Source of the DNA: Nitratireductor soli
Lineage (GTDB): Bacteria; Pseudomonadota; Alphaproteobacteria; Rhizobiales; Rhizobiaceae
Reading direction: 5' to 3'
Length of the DNA: 64,000 bases
Assembly (NCBI RefSeq): GCF_001050155.1
Contig: NZ_LFVY01000007.1
Coordinates: 1-64,000, forward strand
Below the pieces are notes generated by a model that saw only the letters and a list, made by a program, of their open reading frames with translations, was not told where the DNA came from and made no database searches. This document shows, piece after piece, positions 8,093 to 15,970 of the stretch (the stretch's first letter is position 1; every line of letters starts with the position of its first letter). The position numbers and the translations under genes are program-made.

Positions 8093-9328
8093 ATGAAGGT
8101 TTTGGTTATCGGTGCGGGCGTCGTGGGTCTGACGAGCGCCTGGTATCTGATGAAGCACGGCCACGAGGTGACCGTCGTCGAGCGGTGCAGCGGCCCCGCA
8201 ATGGAGACGAGTTTCGGCAATGCCGGCGGCGTGTGCCCCGGTTTCGCCGGGCCTTGGGCGGCGCCCGGCATGCCCCTCAAGGCGCTGAAGTGGATGTTCA
8301 AGGAGAATGCGCCGCTGAAATTCCGGCCGCGGCTGGACCCTCGGCAGTGGTCGTGGATGATCCGCTTCCTGGCGAACTGCACCGCGCCGCGCTTTGCCGA
8401 GAACAAAGCCCGCATGCAGCGCATGGCCCATTACAGCAAGGCCTGCCTCGTTGCCCTCAGGGAGGAGACGGGCATTGCCTACGACGATGCCGCCAAGGGC
8501 GTGCTGCAGATATTCGCCACGCAGGAAGAGATGGCGGGTGGTGTGCGGGCGGCCGCCGTCCTGGAACGGCTGGGGGTTTCCCATCGCCTCGTCGAGCGAG
8601 ATGGAATTGCCGCAATCGAGCCCGCGCTTTTGGCGGGCGGTGCGCCGATCGCCGGCGGCCTCCACCTGCCGGACGACGAGACGGGCGATTGCCGGCTCTT
8701 CTGCACACGCCTTGCCGAACTGCTTGCCGAACGCGGCTGCACCTTCGTCTACGATAGGTCGGTGCTGCGGCTCGTTCGCTCGAGGGGCAGCATTGAACGG
8801 GTGGTGACGACAGAGGGCGAAATGCAGGCAGATGCCTACGTTATCGCCTGTGGTCCCTTTGCGCCCGCACTTCTCAGGACGGTCGGAATCTCGCTGCCGG
8901 TGTATCCGGTCAAGGGGTATTCGATAACGTGTGAGATCACCGCGACCGAACGAGCGCCGCGCTCATCGGTGATGGACGAGCATTCCAAGGTGATGATTAC
9001 GCGCCTTGGCAACCGCCTGCGGGCGGCGGGCATGGCAGAGATCGTCGGCTTCGACAGCAGTCTCCGCAAGGGAGCGATCGCCGGAATCAGAAATCGCGTG
9101 CAGACGCTTTTCCCGGATGCTGGAGATTATCATGAGGCAAGCGTCTGGTGCGGATTCAGACCCATGACACCCGATGGACCCGCCCGGGTCGGACCGACAA
9201 GATTCAACAATCTGTTCCTCAATGCGGGTCATGGTTCAAATGGCTGGACCCAGGCGTGCGGCTCGTCGAGAATATTGGCCTCGATGATATCAGGCGAAAA
9301 AACTTCGGTCCGAATTTTATATTCATGA
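8093..9328 (+). CDS. FAD-dependent D-amino acid dehydrogenase-like protein (DadA family)
   Basis: A 411-residue flavoprotein with an N-terminal dinucleotide-binding motif (GAGVVG, residues 7-12) and long DadA-like stretches such as NAGGVCPGFAGPWAAPG and LKALKWMF, ending in the usual GHGSNGWTQACGSSRILA segment. DadA enzymes oxidise D-amino acids to 2-oxo acids and ammonia and pass electrons to the respiratory chain. Last gene of the first catabolic operon, 15 bases after the SDR. With the DapA-like lyase it suggests breakdown of a D-amino or cyclic imino acid, which is inference. The last few residues run into an AT-rich region. Confidence 0.86.
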   Translation: MKVLVIGAGVVGLTSAWYLMKHGHEVTVVERCSGPAMETSFGNAGGVCPGFAGPWAAPGMPLKALKWMFKENAPLKFRPRLDPRQWSWMIRFLANCTAPRFAENKARMQRMAHYSKACLVALREETGIAYDDAAKGVLQIFATQEEMAGGVRAAAVLERLGVSHRLVERDGIAAIEPALLAGGAPIAGGLHLPDDETGDCRLFCTRLAELLAERGCTFVYDRSVLRLVRSRGSIERVVTTEGEMQADAYVIACGPFAPALLRTVGISLPVYPVKGYSITCEITATERAPRSSVMDEHSKVMITRLGNRLRAAGMAEIVGFDSSLRKGAIAGIRNRVQTLFPDAGDYHEASVWCGFRPMTPDGPARVGPTRFNNLFLNAGHGSNGWTQACGSSRILASMISGEKTSVRILYS

Positions 9329-9564
9329 AGGAAAGCTGAAATTTAACATGCTCATGACTGAGTAATGTTGTGAGAAATCGATTCTTTTATGTCTATAAAT
9401 AAATGAACATATTTTTTTCGAATCTATGATATATTCATATCTATATTATATAGATGGTTTACTTTTGGCGAAGCTCTGAAATTCTACCCTCGCCACCTAG
9501 ACCGTCGAGCACGATCGATATTGTCTTTCGCCGAGAATGCCGCCGTGGCGCACGTCGAACGTCC
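9329..9564. other. AT-rich intergenic stretch with 17-bp palindrome
   Basis: No gene seen. The first 130 bases are strikingly AT-rich compared with the flanks. ATCTATAT-T-ATATAGAT is a perfect palindrome at 9439-9455. It separates the catabolic operon from a zone of broken genes and may be acquired DNA or a terminator/regulatory region. Confidence 0.4.
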
Positions 9565-9714
9565 TTAGCCGGCGATGTCACGGTACCTTCTTGTGAGGAA
9601 CCGCTGGGGTAGACGCCGGTTCATGAGCGACGTGCTCATCAGCCACAATTCTGCTTGGAATGTGGTGCGCCCGACGACTTCGGGGACTGCGAAATCCGCT
9701 TTGCTGTAAGGCAT
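9565..9714 (-). CDS. Small hypothetical protein (49 residues)
   Basis: A short frame starting MPYSKADFAVPEVVGR at an ATG (9714-9712) preceded by AGGAGA at good distance, ending at TAA (9567-9565). It lies 55 bases downstream of the truncated MFS frame on the same strand. I recognise no domain. It could be the start of a decayed gene whose rest is lost, or a genuine small gene. Confidence 0.3.
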   Translation of the reverse strand: MPYSKADFAVPEVVGRTTFQAELWLMSTSLMNRRLPQRFLTRRYRDIAG

Positions 9715-9769
9715 GATCGTCTCCTATTGGTTGGGTAGAAGTGAAAGGGTGGTCGCCGCACCCATAGGC

Positions 9770-10348
9770 TCACTCGGCAGGGGCCAACGCTGAAGCAGGT
9801 GTCTTCGAGGCCACGCCGGGAGCCCGTTGCGTGGCAACCAGTACGGTTGCAAGAACGGCACAAGTGGCGGTCACATAGAGCGGGGCGCTCGTCCCAAACC
9901 TGTCGACGGCGATACCGCCGGCGATGGCACCCAGAGTGACGCCGAACTGGATGACGGCCAGAAAGAGCCCACCTACACCCTCGAGTTGATCGGGCGCAGC
10001 GCGCCCCATCCACGTCTGGGTCATCACCGGTCCCGCGCCTATGGCGATGCCCCAAGCAGCGGCGAAGGCGAGGACCGCAATGTAGCTGGTGCTGAGCGTC
10101 AACAGGCCTATCGTGGCGGCCGCCAGCACCAGGAACGTGGCGCCGAAGCCTTCGCGCAAGACACGATCGGCGAATATGCCGGCAATTGCGCTCCCCGCCA
10201 GACTGGCGAGACCCAGCACCAGCAGTACGGCGGCAATGGCAGTCGGATCGAGCCCGCCATTGGTTTCCAGATAGGGCCGCATAAAGGTGAAGCCGCAGAC
10301 TTCGCCTCCAAAGAACAGCAGTCCAATCGCCAATCCAGCAAGATTAAT
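9770..10348 (-). pseudogene. 5'-truncated MFS transporter (C-terminal half)
   Basis: About 190 residues with six hydrophobic segments and the look of the C-terminal half of a drug/sugar efflux MFS protein (for example FFGGEVCGFTFMRPYLE, AWGIAIGAGPVMTQTWMGR). A full member has about 390-400 residues; the first six helices are absent. The frame is open back to the 15-bp sequence at 10349-10363 and no MFS-like sequence lies beyond it, so truncation happened at that point. A TTG at 10333 could start translation but a half transporter is unlikely to work. Confidence 0.7.
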
Positions 10349-10363
10349 AGGTCCTGACCCTAG
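10349..10363 (-). repeat. 15-bp sequence repeated inverted at 8074-8088 (copy B)
   Basis: AGGTCCTGACCCTAG, the exact reverse complement of copy A, marks the breakpoint of the truncated MFS gene. Its position at a gene break supports a link to a mobile element or a recombination event. Confidence 0.5.
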
Positions 10364-10386
10364 AGCGGGAGATCAAATGGTGAGAG

Positions 10387-10536
10387 TTACAAGTGTGACG
10401 GGATTTCGATGGTGATGCGCTCGCGCCGCGCGGCGATGCCACGAATGCGGCGCATGTCGCTTATGTTGTTCCTGCCACAGCGCACGCTCTGATGATCGGC
10501 TTTTCGCAACGCTGCATAGCTGCGGCAAAGGTGCAG
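10387..10536 (-). pseudogene. Unassigned open frame, possible 3' remnant of a mobile-element gene
   Basis: A 49-codon open frame bounded by stops, with a coding-like C-terminus (MRRIRGIAARRERITIEIPS) but no start codon until near its end. It stops 24 bases before the 15-bp repeat copy B, the arrangement expected of a transposase tail next to an element end. I cannot assign it to a family. The rest of 10364-10655 holds nothing I recognise. Confidence 0.25.
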
Positions 10537-10655
10537 CTACCCACCAGATACCGCAAAGTGACAGCTTGAATCCTGCCTCGGGAGCTCATTGAGTAGCGAG
10601 AGCAATCGCGGTCGATCTCTACCAAGGCAGCATTGCATGGGGGTGGGCAAGGTCA

Positions 10656-11870
10656 ATGCGCCTTTTAATTATCAACGACGTCTCCGCGATATGGGGTGGT
10701 GCTACCAAAGTGGCTATGCGCTGCATGGACGCGGGCCTGGCCGCCGGCATGGAGTGCTCTATCCTCGTCGGCGACGATGGTGCCGGATTGGGTCAGCGAT
10801 TTCCGGGAGCACATATCGAGGCGCTGGGTGAGCGACCGCTGCGGGACGGCGTCACTCTGACAGACCTGTTCAACAGAAATTTCAACAACCGTGCCTACCG
10901 GGCGCTGAGGCGGCTCCTGGCGGCGCGATCGCCTGAAACCGTGGTTCACGTTCACGGTTGGTCGCAGATCCTCTCACCATCGATCTTCTACGCGCTGGCC
11001 ATGCACGATGTGAGGGTGATGGTGACAACACACGACTTCTTCCTGACCTGCCCCAACGGTGGCTACGTCAATTACAGGAAGGGTAGCATTTGCGGCGTCA
11101 AGCCGCTCTCCCTACCGTGCCTGATCAGCAATTGCGACAAACGCAATTATCTCCACAAGCTGTGGCGTTTCGGGCGGTCCGTGACCCAGCGCGGGGCAGG
11201 CGAAGCTTTCTGGAACCGCGTCGGTGTGATCCTCGTGCATGAAAACATGGGGTCTTATCTGAAGGCCAGTCCGTTCAAAAACTTCCTCACCCTCAGAACA
11301 CCGGCCGAGCCGTTATCGCGTAGCGGACCGGTGGCGGCATGGAAGAATGAAAAGATACTCTTCTTGGGGCGAATGACCTGGGAAAAGGGTGTCCGCACAT
11401 TGGCCGAGGCCCTGAAGATTACAGAAACATCGGCGACGCTCATTGGCCAGGGACCGTTGCTTGCGGAAATCCGGCAGGCGCTTCCCCATTGCTGGGTAGC
11501 GGGATGGCTGGCGGACGAGGAGGTGGCGCGGATCGCCGCGCAGACGCGATATCTGATCATGCCGTCGCGTATGCCCGAGCCCTATGGCTTGGTGACCGTC
11601 GAGGCGCTGATGAGCGGCATACCCGTTATCGTCAGCAGCAATGCGCTGATCGCCCAAGAGGTGGCAGAGAACAATGCGGGGCTGGTTTTCGAAAGCGGGA
11701 ATGCCCAATCCCTGGCGGAAAAGATCGCTCTCATGCAAAGCGACGCCCTCGTGAAACGCCTCAGCATCGGTGCCCTCGCCTACGGCAGGAAGGTCGCCCC
11801 GACCTGGGAGGAATGGTCGCGGAAAATCGCCGATATCTACACTGGAAAGACTCGTTTTGTCGCTCAATAG
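10656..11870 (+). CDS. Glycosyltransferase, GT4-like family
   Basis: 404 residues in two Rossmann-like halves: an N-terminal acceptor domain starting MRLLIINDVSAIWGGATK and a C-terminal nucleotide-sugar domain (KILFLGRMTWEKGV near residue 230; EPYGLVTVEALMSGIPV, which holds the E-x7-E motif of retaining GT4 enzymes). The segment after THDFF has four spaced cysteines, seen in a subset of GT4 proteins. It probably adds a sugar to a surface polysaccharide or lipid at the inner membrane. The neighbouring epimerase gene starts 9 bases after its stop, indicating a two-gene cassette. Confidence 0.85.
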   Translation: MRLLIINDVSAIWGGATKVAMRCMDAGLAAGMECSILVGDDGAGLGQRFPGAHIEALGERPLRDGVTLTDLFNRNFNNRAYRALRRLLAARSPETVVHVHGWSQILSPSIFYALAMHDVRVMVTTHDFFLTCPNGGYVNYRKGSICGVKPLSLPCLISNCDKRNYLHKLWRFGRSVTQRGAGEAFWNRVGVILVHENMGSYLKASPFKNFLTLRTPAEPLSRSGPVAAWKNEKILFLGRMTWEKGVRTLAEALKITETSATLIGQGPLLAEIRQALPHCWVAGWLADEEVARIAAQTRYLIMPSRMPEPYGLVTVEALMSGIPVIVSSNALIAQEVAENNAGLVFESGNAQSLAEKIALMQSDALVKRLSIGALAYGRKVAPTWEEWSRKIADIYTGKTRFVAQ

Positions 11871-11879
11871 GGGGGCTTG

Positions 11880-12893
11880 ATGTCACGTGCACTGGTCACA
11901 GGCGGCGCTGGCTTTGCAGGGCGCCATCTTTGCCTGAAGCTGCTTTCGGAGGGGGTTGATGTCGTCTGCGTCGATTCGCTGGTGGCCGATACGGGCGCGC
12001 TGCACCCCGATCGCTGGCCTATTTCGCCGAAGGGCGCCTTTTCATTCCTGCACGAGGACTGCAGGCAATTCTTCAACCGATTCCAGGCGCGTTTCGACTA
12101 CGTATTCCACTTTGCCGCAATTGTCGGCGGACGCATCAAGCTCGAGACAGAGGCGCTCTACGTCGCCGAGGACCTCGCCATCGATGCGGCGATGTGGCAA
12201 TGGGCCGCCAAGACGAGGCCAGGCTGTGTCGCCTATTTGAGCTCGAGCGCGGCCTACCCGCTCAGCCTTCAGCAAGCCGAGGTGCATCAAAAGCTCTCCG
12301 AAGATATGATCGACTTCAGCAAGGCGCTCGGCGTGCCGGACTTGAGCTATGGCTGGGCCAAGCTGACAGGCGAGTATCTCATGAAGCTCTACGTTGAAAG
12401 ATACGGCGGTCGCGCCGTCGCCTATCGGCCCTTCAGCGGTTACGGCGAAGATCAGGATCTCGCCTATCCGTTTCCGGCGATCTGCAAGAGGCTCATGGAG
12501 GCGGAGGGCGCCGAGGAGGTTTTCGTGTGGGGGAGCGGCCATCAATGCCGCGACTTCATACACATCTCCGATTGCGCAGACTTCATATGGAGAAGCGTGG
12601 ACAGACTCCCCAACGGCGCTAGCCTCAACCTCTCCACCGGCATCGCCACTTCATTCATCGATTTTGCGGGGATCGTATGCAGACAGATCGGGTGGTGCCC
12701 GATGATCTCCGGCATGACGGACAAGCCCGAAGGCGCCTTCTTCCGCTGCGGCGACACCGCGTTGCAGTCCTCTTTTGGGCTCAGCCCCGCCATCGATCTT
12801 ACTGAAGGTGTCAATCGTGTCCTCGACCACCTGCGATGCGGTGAAAAGGACTGTCCGCCCCGACGGTTAACTGGCGCCTGGGCAGGGAAGTGA
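11880..12893 (+). CDS. NAD-dependent epimerase/dehydratase
   Basis: 337-residue extended-SDR sugar-nucleotide enzyme. GGAGFAGRH near the N-terminus binds NAD; the catalytic YxxxK is YGWAK, and an upstream serine cluster (YLSSSAAYP) completes the active site. Such proteins modify nucleotide sugars, e.g. GDP-fucose synthase or UDP-hexose epimerases. The ATG at 11880 is preferred over the TTG three bases earlier because a run of six G at 11870-11875 is well placed. Co-directional with the glycosyltransferase, it likely supplies or alters its donor sugar. No other polysaccharide genes are nearby. Confidence 0.85.
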   Translation: MSRALVTGGAGFAGRHLCLKLLSEGVDVVCVDSLVADTGALHPDRWPISPKGAFSFLHEDCRQFFNRFQARFDYVFHFAAIVGGRIKLETEALYVAEDLAIDAAMWQWAAKTRPGCVAYLSSSAAYPLSLQQAEVHQKLSEDMIDFSKALGVPDLSYGWAKLTGEYLMKLYVERYGGRAVAYRPFSGYGEDQDLAYPFPAICKRLMEAEGAEEVFVWGSGHQCRDFIHISDCADFIWRSVDRLPNGASLNLSTGIATSFIDFAGIVCRQIGWCPMISGMTDKPEGAFFRCGDTALQSSFGLSPAIDLTEGVNRVLDHLRCGEKDCPPRRLTGAWAGK

Positions 12894-12928
12894 TCGATGC
12901 GAACGGGCACCGCGTGCGCTGAAACGAA

Positions 12929-13001
12929 ATTTCGATAGTTATCGAAATATGGTTGACTGCGTGATCCAGCAACGCTATTCATATTTCGATTGTAGTCGAA
13001 T
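12929..13001 (+). promoter_or_regulatory. arsH promoter flanked by two ArsR-type palindromes
   Basis: ATTTCGATA-GT-TATCGAAAT is a perfect palindrome at 12929-12948. TTGACT (12953-12958) and TATTCA (12976-12981), 17 bases apart, form a good sigma70-type promoter. A second imperfect palindrome (ATTTCGAT-TGT-AGTCGAAT) covers 12983-13001, at the expected transcription start. A repressor bound to either site would block RNA polymerase; the ArsR encoded downstream is the obvious candidate. Confidence 0.72.
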
Positions 13002-13045
13002 TATTGGTGGCGCTGTACCCGATGCGTGCGCCCGGAAGGACAAGC

Positions 13046-13777
13046 ATGACTGAAGCCACTCTTCCCATGGATACGTTCCCCAACATCGTCGACGAGCAGT
13101 TCCGGCAGACCGATCCAGTGGCATTGTTCGAAGCCTCGCGTTCGACGCATGCGCCCCGCATTCTCATGCTCTACGGCTCCTTGCGCGAGCGTTCCTATTC
13201 GCGGCTGGCGACGGAAGAAGCCGCGCGGATCCTCAGACGCCTGGGGGCAGAGGTGCGCATCTTCAATCCCGCTGGTTTGCCGCTGCCGGACTCCACCCCT
13301 GCCGATCATCCAAAGGTCAAGGAACTGCGTGAGTTATCGCTGTGGTCCGAGGGCCATGTCTGGTGCTCGCCGGAGCGCCACGGCTCGATGACCGGCATCA
13401 TGAAGGCGCAGATCGACTGGCTGCCGCTGTCGATGGGCGGCATGCGTCCGACCCAGGGACGGACGCTCGCCGTCATGCAGGTCTGCGGCGGCTCGCAGAG
13501 TTTCAATGCGGTCAACCAGCTTCGCGTGCTCGGCCGCTGGATGCGCATGTTCACCATTCCCAACCAGTCGGCAGTCGCCAAGGCTTTCGCGGAATTCGAC
13601 GAGGCTGGCCGGATGAAGCCGTCGCCTTATTACAACCGCATCGTCGACGTGATGGAGGAGTTGATGAAGTTCACTCTGCTTTTGCGCGACTGCACCTACT
13701 ACCTGACGGACCGCTACTCTGAGCGAGTGGAGAGCGCCCAAGAGGTGGCAGAGCGCGTGAACCAGCGCTCACAGTGA
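13046..13777 (+). CDS. arsH: ArsH-type NADPH-dependent FMN reductase
   Basis: 243 residues from the ATG at 13046, chosen because GGAAGGA (13034-13040) precedes it; an in-frame TTG at 13004 lies too close to the promoter. Flavodoxin-like motifs are [18 protein letters not shown] and [18 protein letters not shown], characteristic of ArsH, and the length fits. ArsH proteins oxidise trivalent organoarsenicals and reduce quinones or flavins with NADPH, in the cytoplasm. First gene of the arsenic cassette, preceded by palindromic operators and followed by arsR. Confidence 0.9.
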   Translation: MTEATLPMDTFPNIVDEQFRQTDPVALFEASRSTHAPRILMLYGSLRERSYSRLATEEAARILRRLGAEVRIFNPAGLPLPDSTPADHPKVKELRELSLWSEGHVWCSPERHGSMTGIMKAQIDWLPLSMGGMRPTQGRTLAVMQVCGGSQSFNAVNQLRVLGRWMRMFTIPNQSAVAKAFAEFDEAGRMKPSPYYNRIVDVMEELMKFTLLLRDCTYYLTDRYSERVESAQEVAERVNQRSQ

Positions 13778-13856
13778 TGGCTGTCTTGAGTGCAGCTGTT
13801 TCGCAACTGATCGTAATTCGTTGACCCCGCCAAGGTGGTTCGCATAGGCTATTTCC

Positions 13857-14177
13857 ATGAAACACGAAGAAGCCGCCGGACAACTCGAAGCGCTGGGCAA
13901 TGCGACCCGGCTCAAAATCTACCGCATCCTGGTGCGAGCCGGGGCGGAAGGGATGTCTGTCGGGCAGGTGCAGGGAAAGCTTGGCATTCCCGCCTCGACG
14001 TTGTCGCATCATTGCAAGCGCCTGTGCGAGACCGGGCTGGTGAGCCAGGAGCGGCAGGCGACGACGCTTATCTGCCGGGCGAACTATCCTGCGATGCAGG
14101 CACTGTTGGGCTATCTCGCCGATGAGTGCTGTGCGGACGGGACCTGTCCGCCAAATACGCCCGCGCGAGCGTCGTGA
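13857..14177 (+). CDS. arsR: ArsR-family metalloregulator
   Basis: 106-residue winged-helix repressor: the helix-turn-helix is around residues 34-60 (SVGQVQGKLGIPASTLSHHCKRL). A C-terminal cysteine group Cys91-Cys92...Cys97 (DECCADGTC) is a plausible arsenite site, as in ArsR proteins whose sensing cysteines are at the C-terminus. It is likely to repress its own operon via the palindromes at 12929-13001. Its stop overlaps the next start as GTGA (14174-14177), indicating translational coupling. A TTGACC at 13821-13826 could be part of an internal promoter. Confidence 0.9.
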   Translation: MKHEEAAGQLEALGNATRLKIYRILVRAGAEGMSVGQVQGKLGIPASTLSHHCKRLCETGLVSQERQATTLICRANYPAMQALLGYLADECCADGTCPPNTPARAS

Positions 14178-14632
14178 AGCCGCCGGCCCTTGCACCGTTG
14201 ATCGATCCGAGTTTTCACTCCTGCGGAACGGTGCCGCCTCACGGCATAGAAGAGCTTTCGCATCCGGAAGCCGGCTTCTTCATCGTCGGTTCCAAATCCT
14301 ACGGCCGCGCACCGACCTTCCTGATGGCCACAGGCTACGAACAGGTGCGCTCGGTGGTTGCCGAACTGGCGGGCGATCATGTGGCGGCGCGTCGGGTACT
14401 ACTTGCCCTGCCGGAGACGGGGTTTTGTTCCGTTCCGCCGCCCGGAGGAGCCGGTGAGACTGCTGCGAGTGGATGCTGTGGCGGGGCGGCTCCCGCCGGC
14501 ATCGATGCCTGCTGTGCCAAGGATGCCGACGCCAAGGCCCATGGCGAAGAGGGATGCGGTTGCGCTAAAAGTGCCGCTTCAACCGAGAGCGCATCGGCGT
14601 CCCAGGCCGGCTGTTGCGGGAGCGCCGCGTGA
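14174..14632 (+). CDS. C-terminal remnant of an ArsO-like flavoprotein with Cys-rich tail
   Basis: 152 codons from a GTG that overlaps the arsR stop by four bases. The first about 75 residues (SFHSCGTVPPHGIEELSHPE, GFFIVGSKSYGRAPTFLMAT) look like the C-terminal end of the FAD/NAD(P)-binding oxidoreductases found in ars operons (ArsO type, usually well over 400 residues); the cofactor-binding N-terminal part is missing. The last about 50 residues hold eight cysteines, three as adjacent pairs plus CGC, separated by Ala/Gly/Ser-rich spacers. It may be a decayed gene, or a retained small thiol-rich protein that binds arsenite. The GTGA junctions at both ends favour continued translation. Confidence 0.5.
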   Translation: MKPPALAPLIDPSFHSCGTVPPHGIEELSHPEAGFFIVGSKSYGRAPTFLMATGYEQVRSVVAELAGDHVAARRVLLALPETGFCSVPPPGGAGETAASGCCGGAAPAGIDACCAKDADAKAHGEEGCGCAKSAASTESASASQAGCCGSAA

Positions 14633-15867
14633 CGACAAGCGCCATTCAAGGCCAATCCCAGATGCGCGATGCAGGGGCCGGCTGGCTGATCACGGCGCTC
14701 GGCATCGCCCAGATATGCTCGTGGGGTTCGCTCTACTACAGCTTCCCGCTGCTGGCTGAAGCGATGCGCCTCGACCTTGGCTGGTCCAAGCCGGAGATCT
14801 ATGGAGCGGCGACGCTGGGCATGGCGCTGGCGGGGCTGGCTGCCTATCCGGTCGGGGCCGCGATCGATCGCGGCCGGGGGCGCTATGTGATGGGCGCGGC
14901 CGCGGTTGCGGCTGGCCTCCTGCTTGTCGCCTGGTCGCAGGTTTCGAACATTGTCCTGTTCTACGTCATCTTGGCGGGGATCGGCTGCCTTCAGGCCGCC
15001 AATCTTTACGAGCCGGCCTTCGCCGTGATCACGCGGCGCGTGGGCGCGGGGGGCGCGCGGCGCGGCATCACCGCCCTGACGCTCTGGGGCGGTTTCGCCT
15101 CCACCGTCTTCATCCCGCTCATCCAGTTCCTGATCGATACGTTCGGATGGCGGGGCGCGTTGATGGCGCTGGGCGCCATCAACATCGTCATCTGCGGCGG
15201 TCTCTACTTCTTCGCCATCGACCCGAAGAAGGACCATCCGGCTCCCGTTCGCGAGCCAGACGAGCCATTGCCGCTGACCGGACGCAACGCTGTTGCGTGG
15301 GCAGTCCGTCGTCCGGTCTTCTGGGCGCTGATGCTGGCTTTCGTCGCCTATGCCGCGGCTTTCTCCACCCTGACTTTCCACCTCTACCCGTTGCTTCTGG
15401 AGCGCGGGCTCAGCGCCGCCGGCGTCGTTGCGGTGATGGCTGTGATCGGACCCGCCCAGGTCGCCGGCCGCATCCTGATCTGGATCTTCGCCCCGCACGC
15501 TCCCGTCCGCTCCATCGGTTCCATTATCGTCATCATTTTTCCGCTCGCTGTCATCGGTTTCGCCTGGGCGCCGCCGGAGGTGATCGTCATCGCGGCCATC
15601 GCCGCCTGCTACGGCGCGGCGAACGGCATGATCACCATCGTGCGCGGGCTGGCGGTACCTGAAATGCTGAGCCGGGAAGCCTATGGCTCGATCAACGGGG
15701 TCCTGGTCGCGCCGATGAACCTCATGCAGGCTATCTCGCCCCTGGCCGCCGCTTGGTTGTGGTCGGCCACAGGAGGCTACGATGCGGTGCTGATCGCAGC
15801 GGGTGTGGCCGCGCTCGTCTTGTGCGCCGGCTTCTGGACAGCGGCAGCTTTGGCCCGGTCGCGTTGA
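14629..15867 (+). CDS. MFS efflux transporter, ArsK-like
   Basis: 412 residues, about 12 membrane helices (e.g. WLITALGIAQICSWGSLYYS at the start). The GTG at 14629 overlaps the preceding stop (GTGA at 14629-14632); an in-frame TTG at 14614 is less likely. MFS proteins in this place in Rhizobiales ars operons include ArsK, described as an arsenite efflux carrier; there is no arsB, acr3 or arsJ-type partner here, so this is the only candidate arsenic exporter in the cassette. The MFS assignment is secure, the arsenic substrate rests on context. Confidence 0.8.
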   Translation: MTTSAIQGQSQMRDAGAGWLITALGIAQICSWGSLYYSFPLLAEAMRLDLGWSKPEIYGAATLGMALAGLAAYPVGAAIDRGRGRYVMGAAAVAAGLLLVAWSQVSNIVLFYVILAGIGCLQAANLYEPAFAVITRRVGAGGARRGITALTLWGGFASTVFIPLIQFLIDTFGWRGALMALGAINIVICGGLYFFAIDPKKDHPAPVREPDEPLPLTGRNAVAWAVRRPVFWALMLAFVAYAAAFSTLTFHLYPLLLERGLSAAGVVAVMAVIGPAQVAGRILIWIFAPHAPVRSIGSIIVIIFPLAVIGFAWAPPEVIVIAAIAACYGAANGMITIVRGLAVPEMLSREAYGSINGVLVAPMNLMQAISPLAAAWLWSATGGYDAVLIAAGVAALVLCAGFWTAAALARSR

Positions 15868-15879
15868 GAGGTAAGGCGA

Positions 15880-15895
15880 GCAAGCACGTGCTTGC
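15880..15895. other. 16-bp perfect palindrome between convergent genes
   Basis: GCAAGCACGTGCTTGC lies 13 bases after the MFS stop and before the convergent AraC gene. It lacks a T-run, so it is a weak candidate terminator or a protein-binding site. Confidence 0.3.
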
Positions 15896-15970
15896 GACCA
15901 ACAACGAAGGTCGCACATGGATAGCTGCAAGCCCAGCGCTGTTCTGCATTCTTTGGAAGGCTCGCCACGG

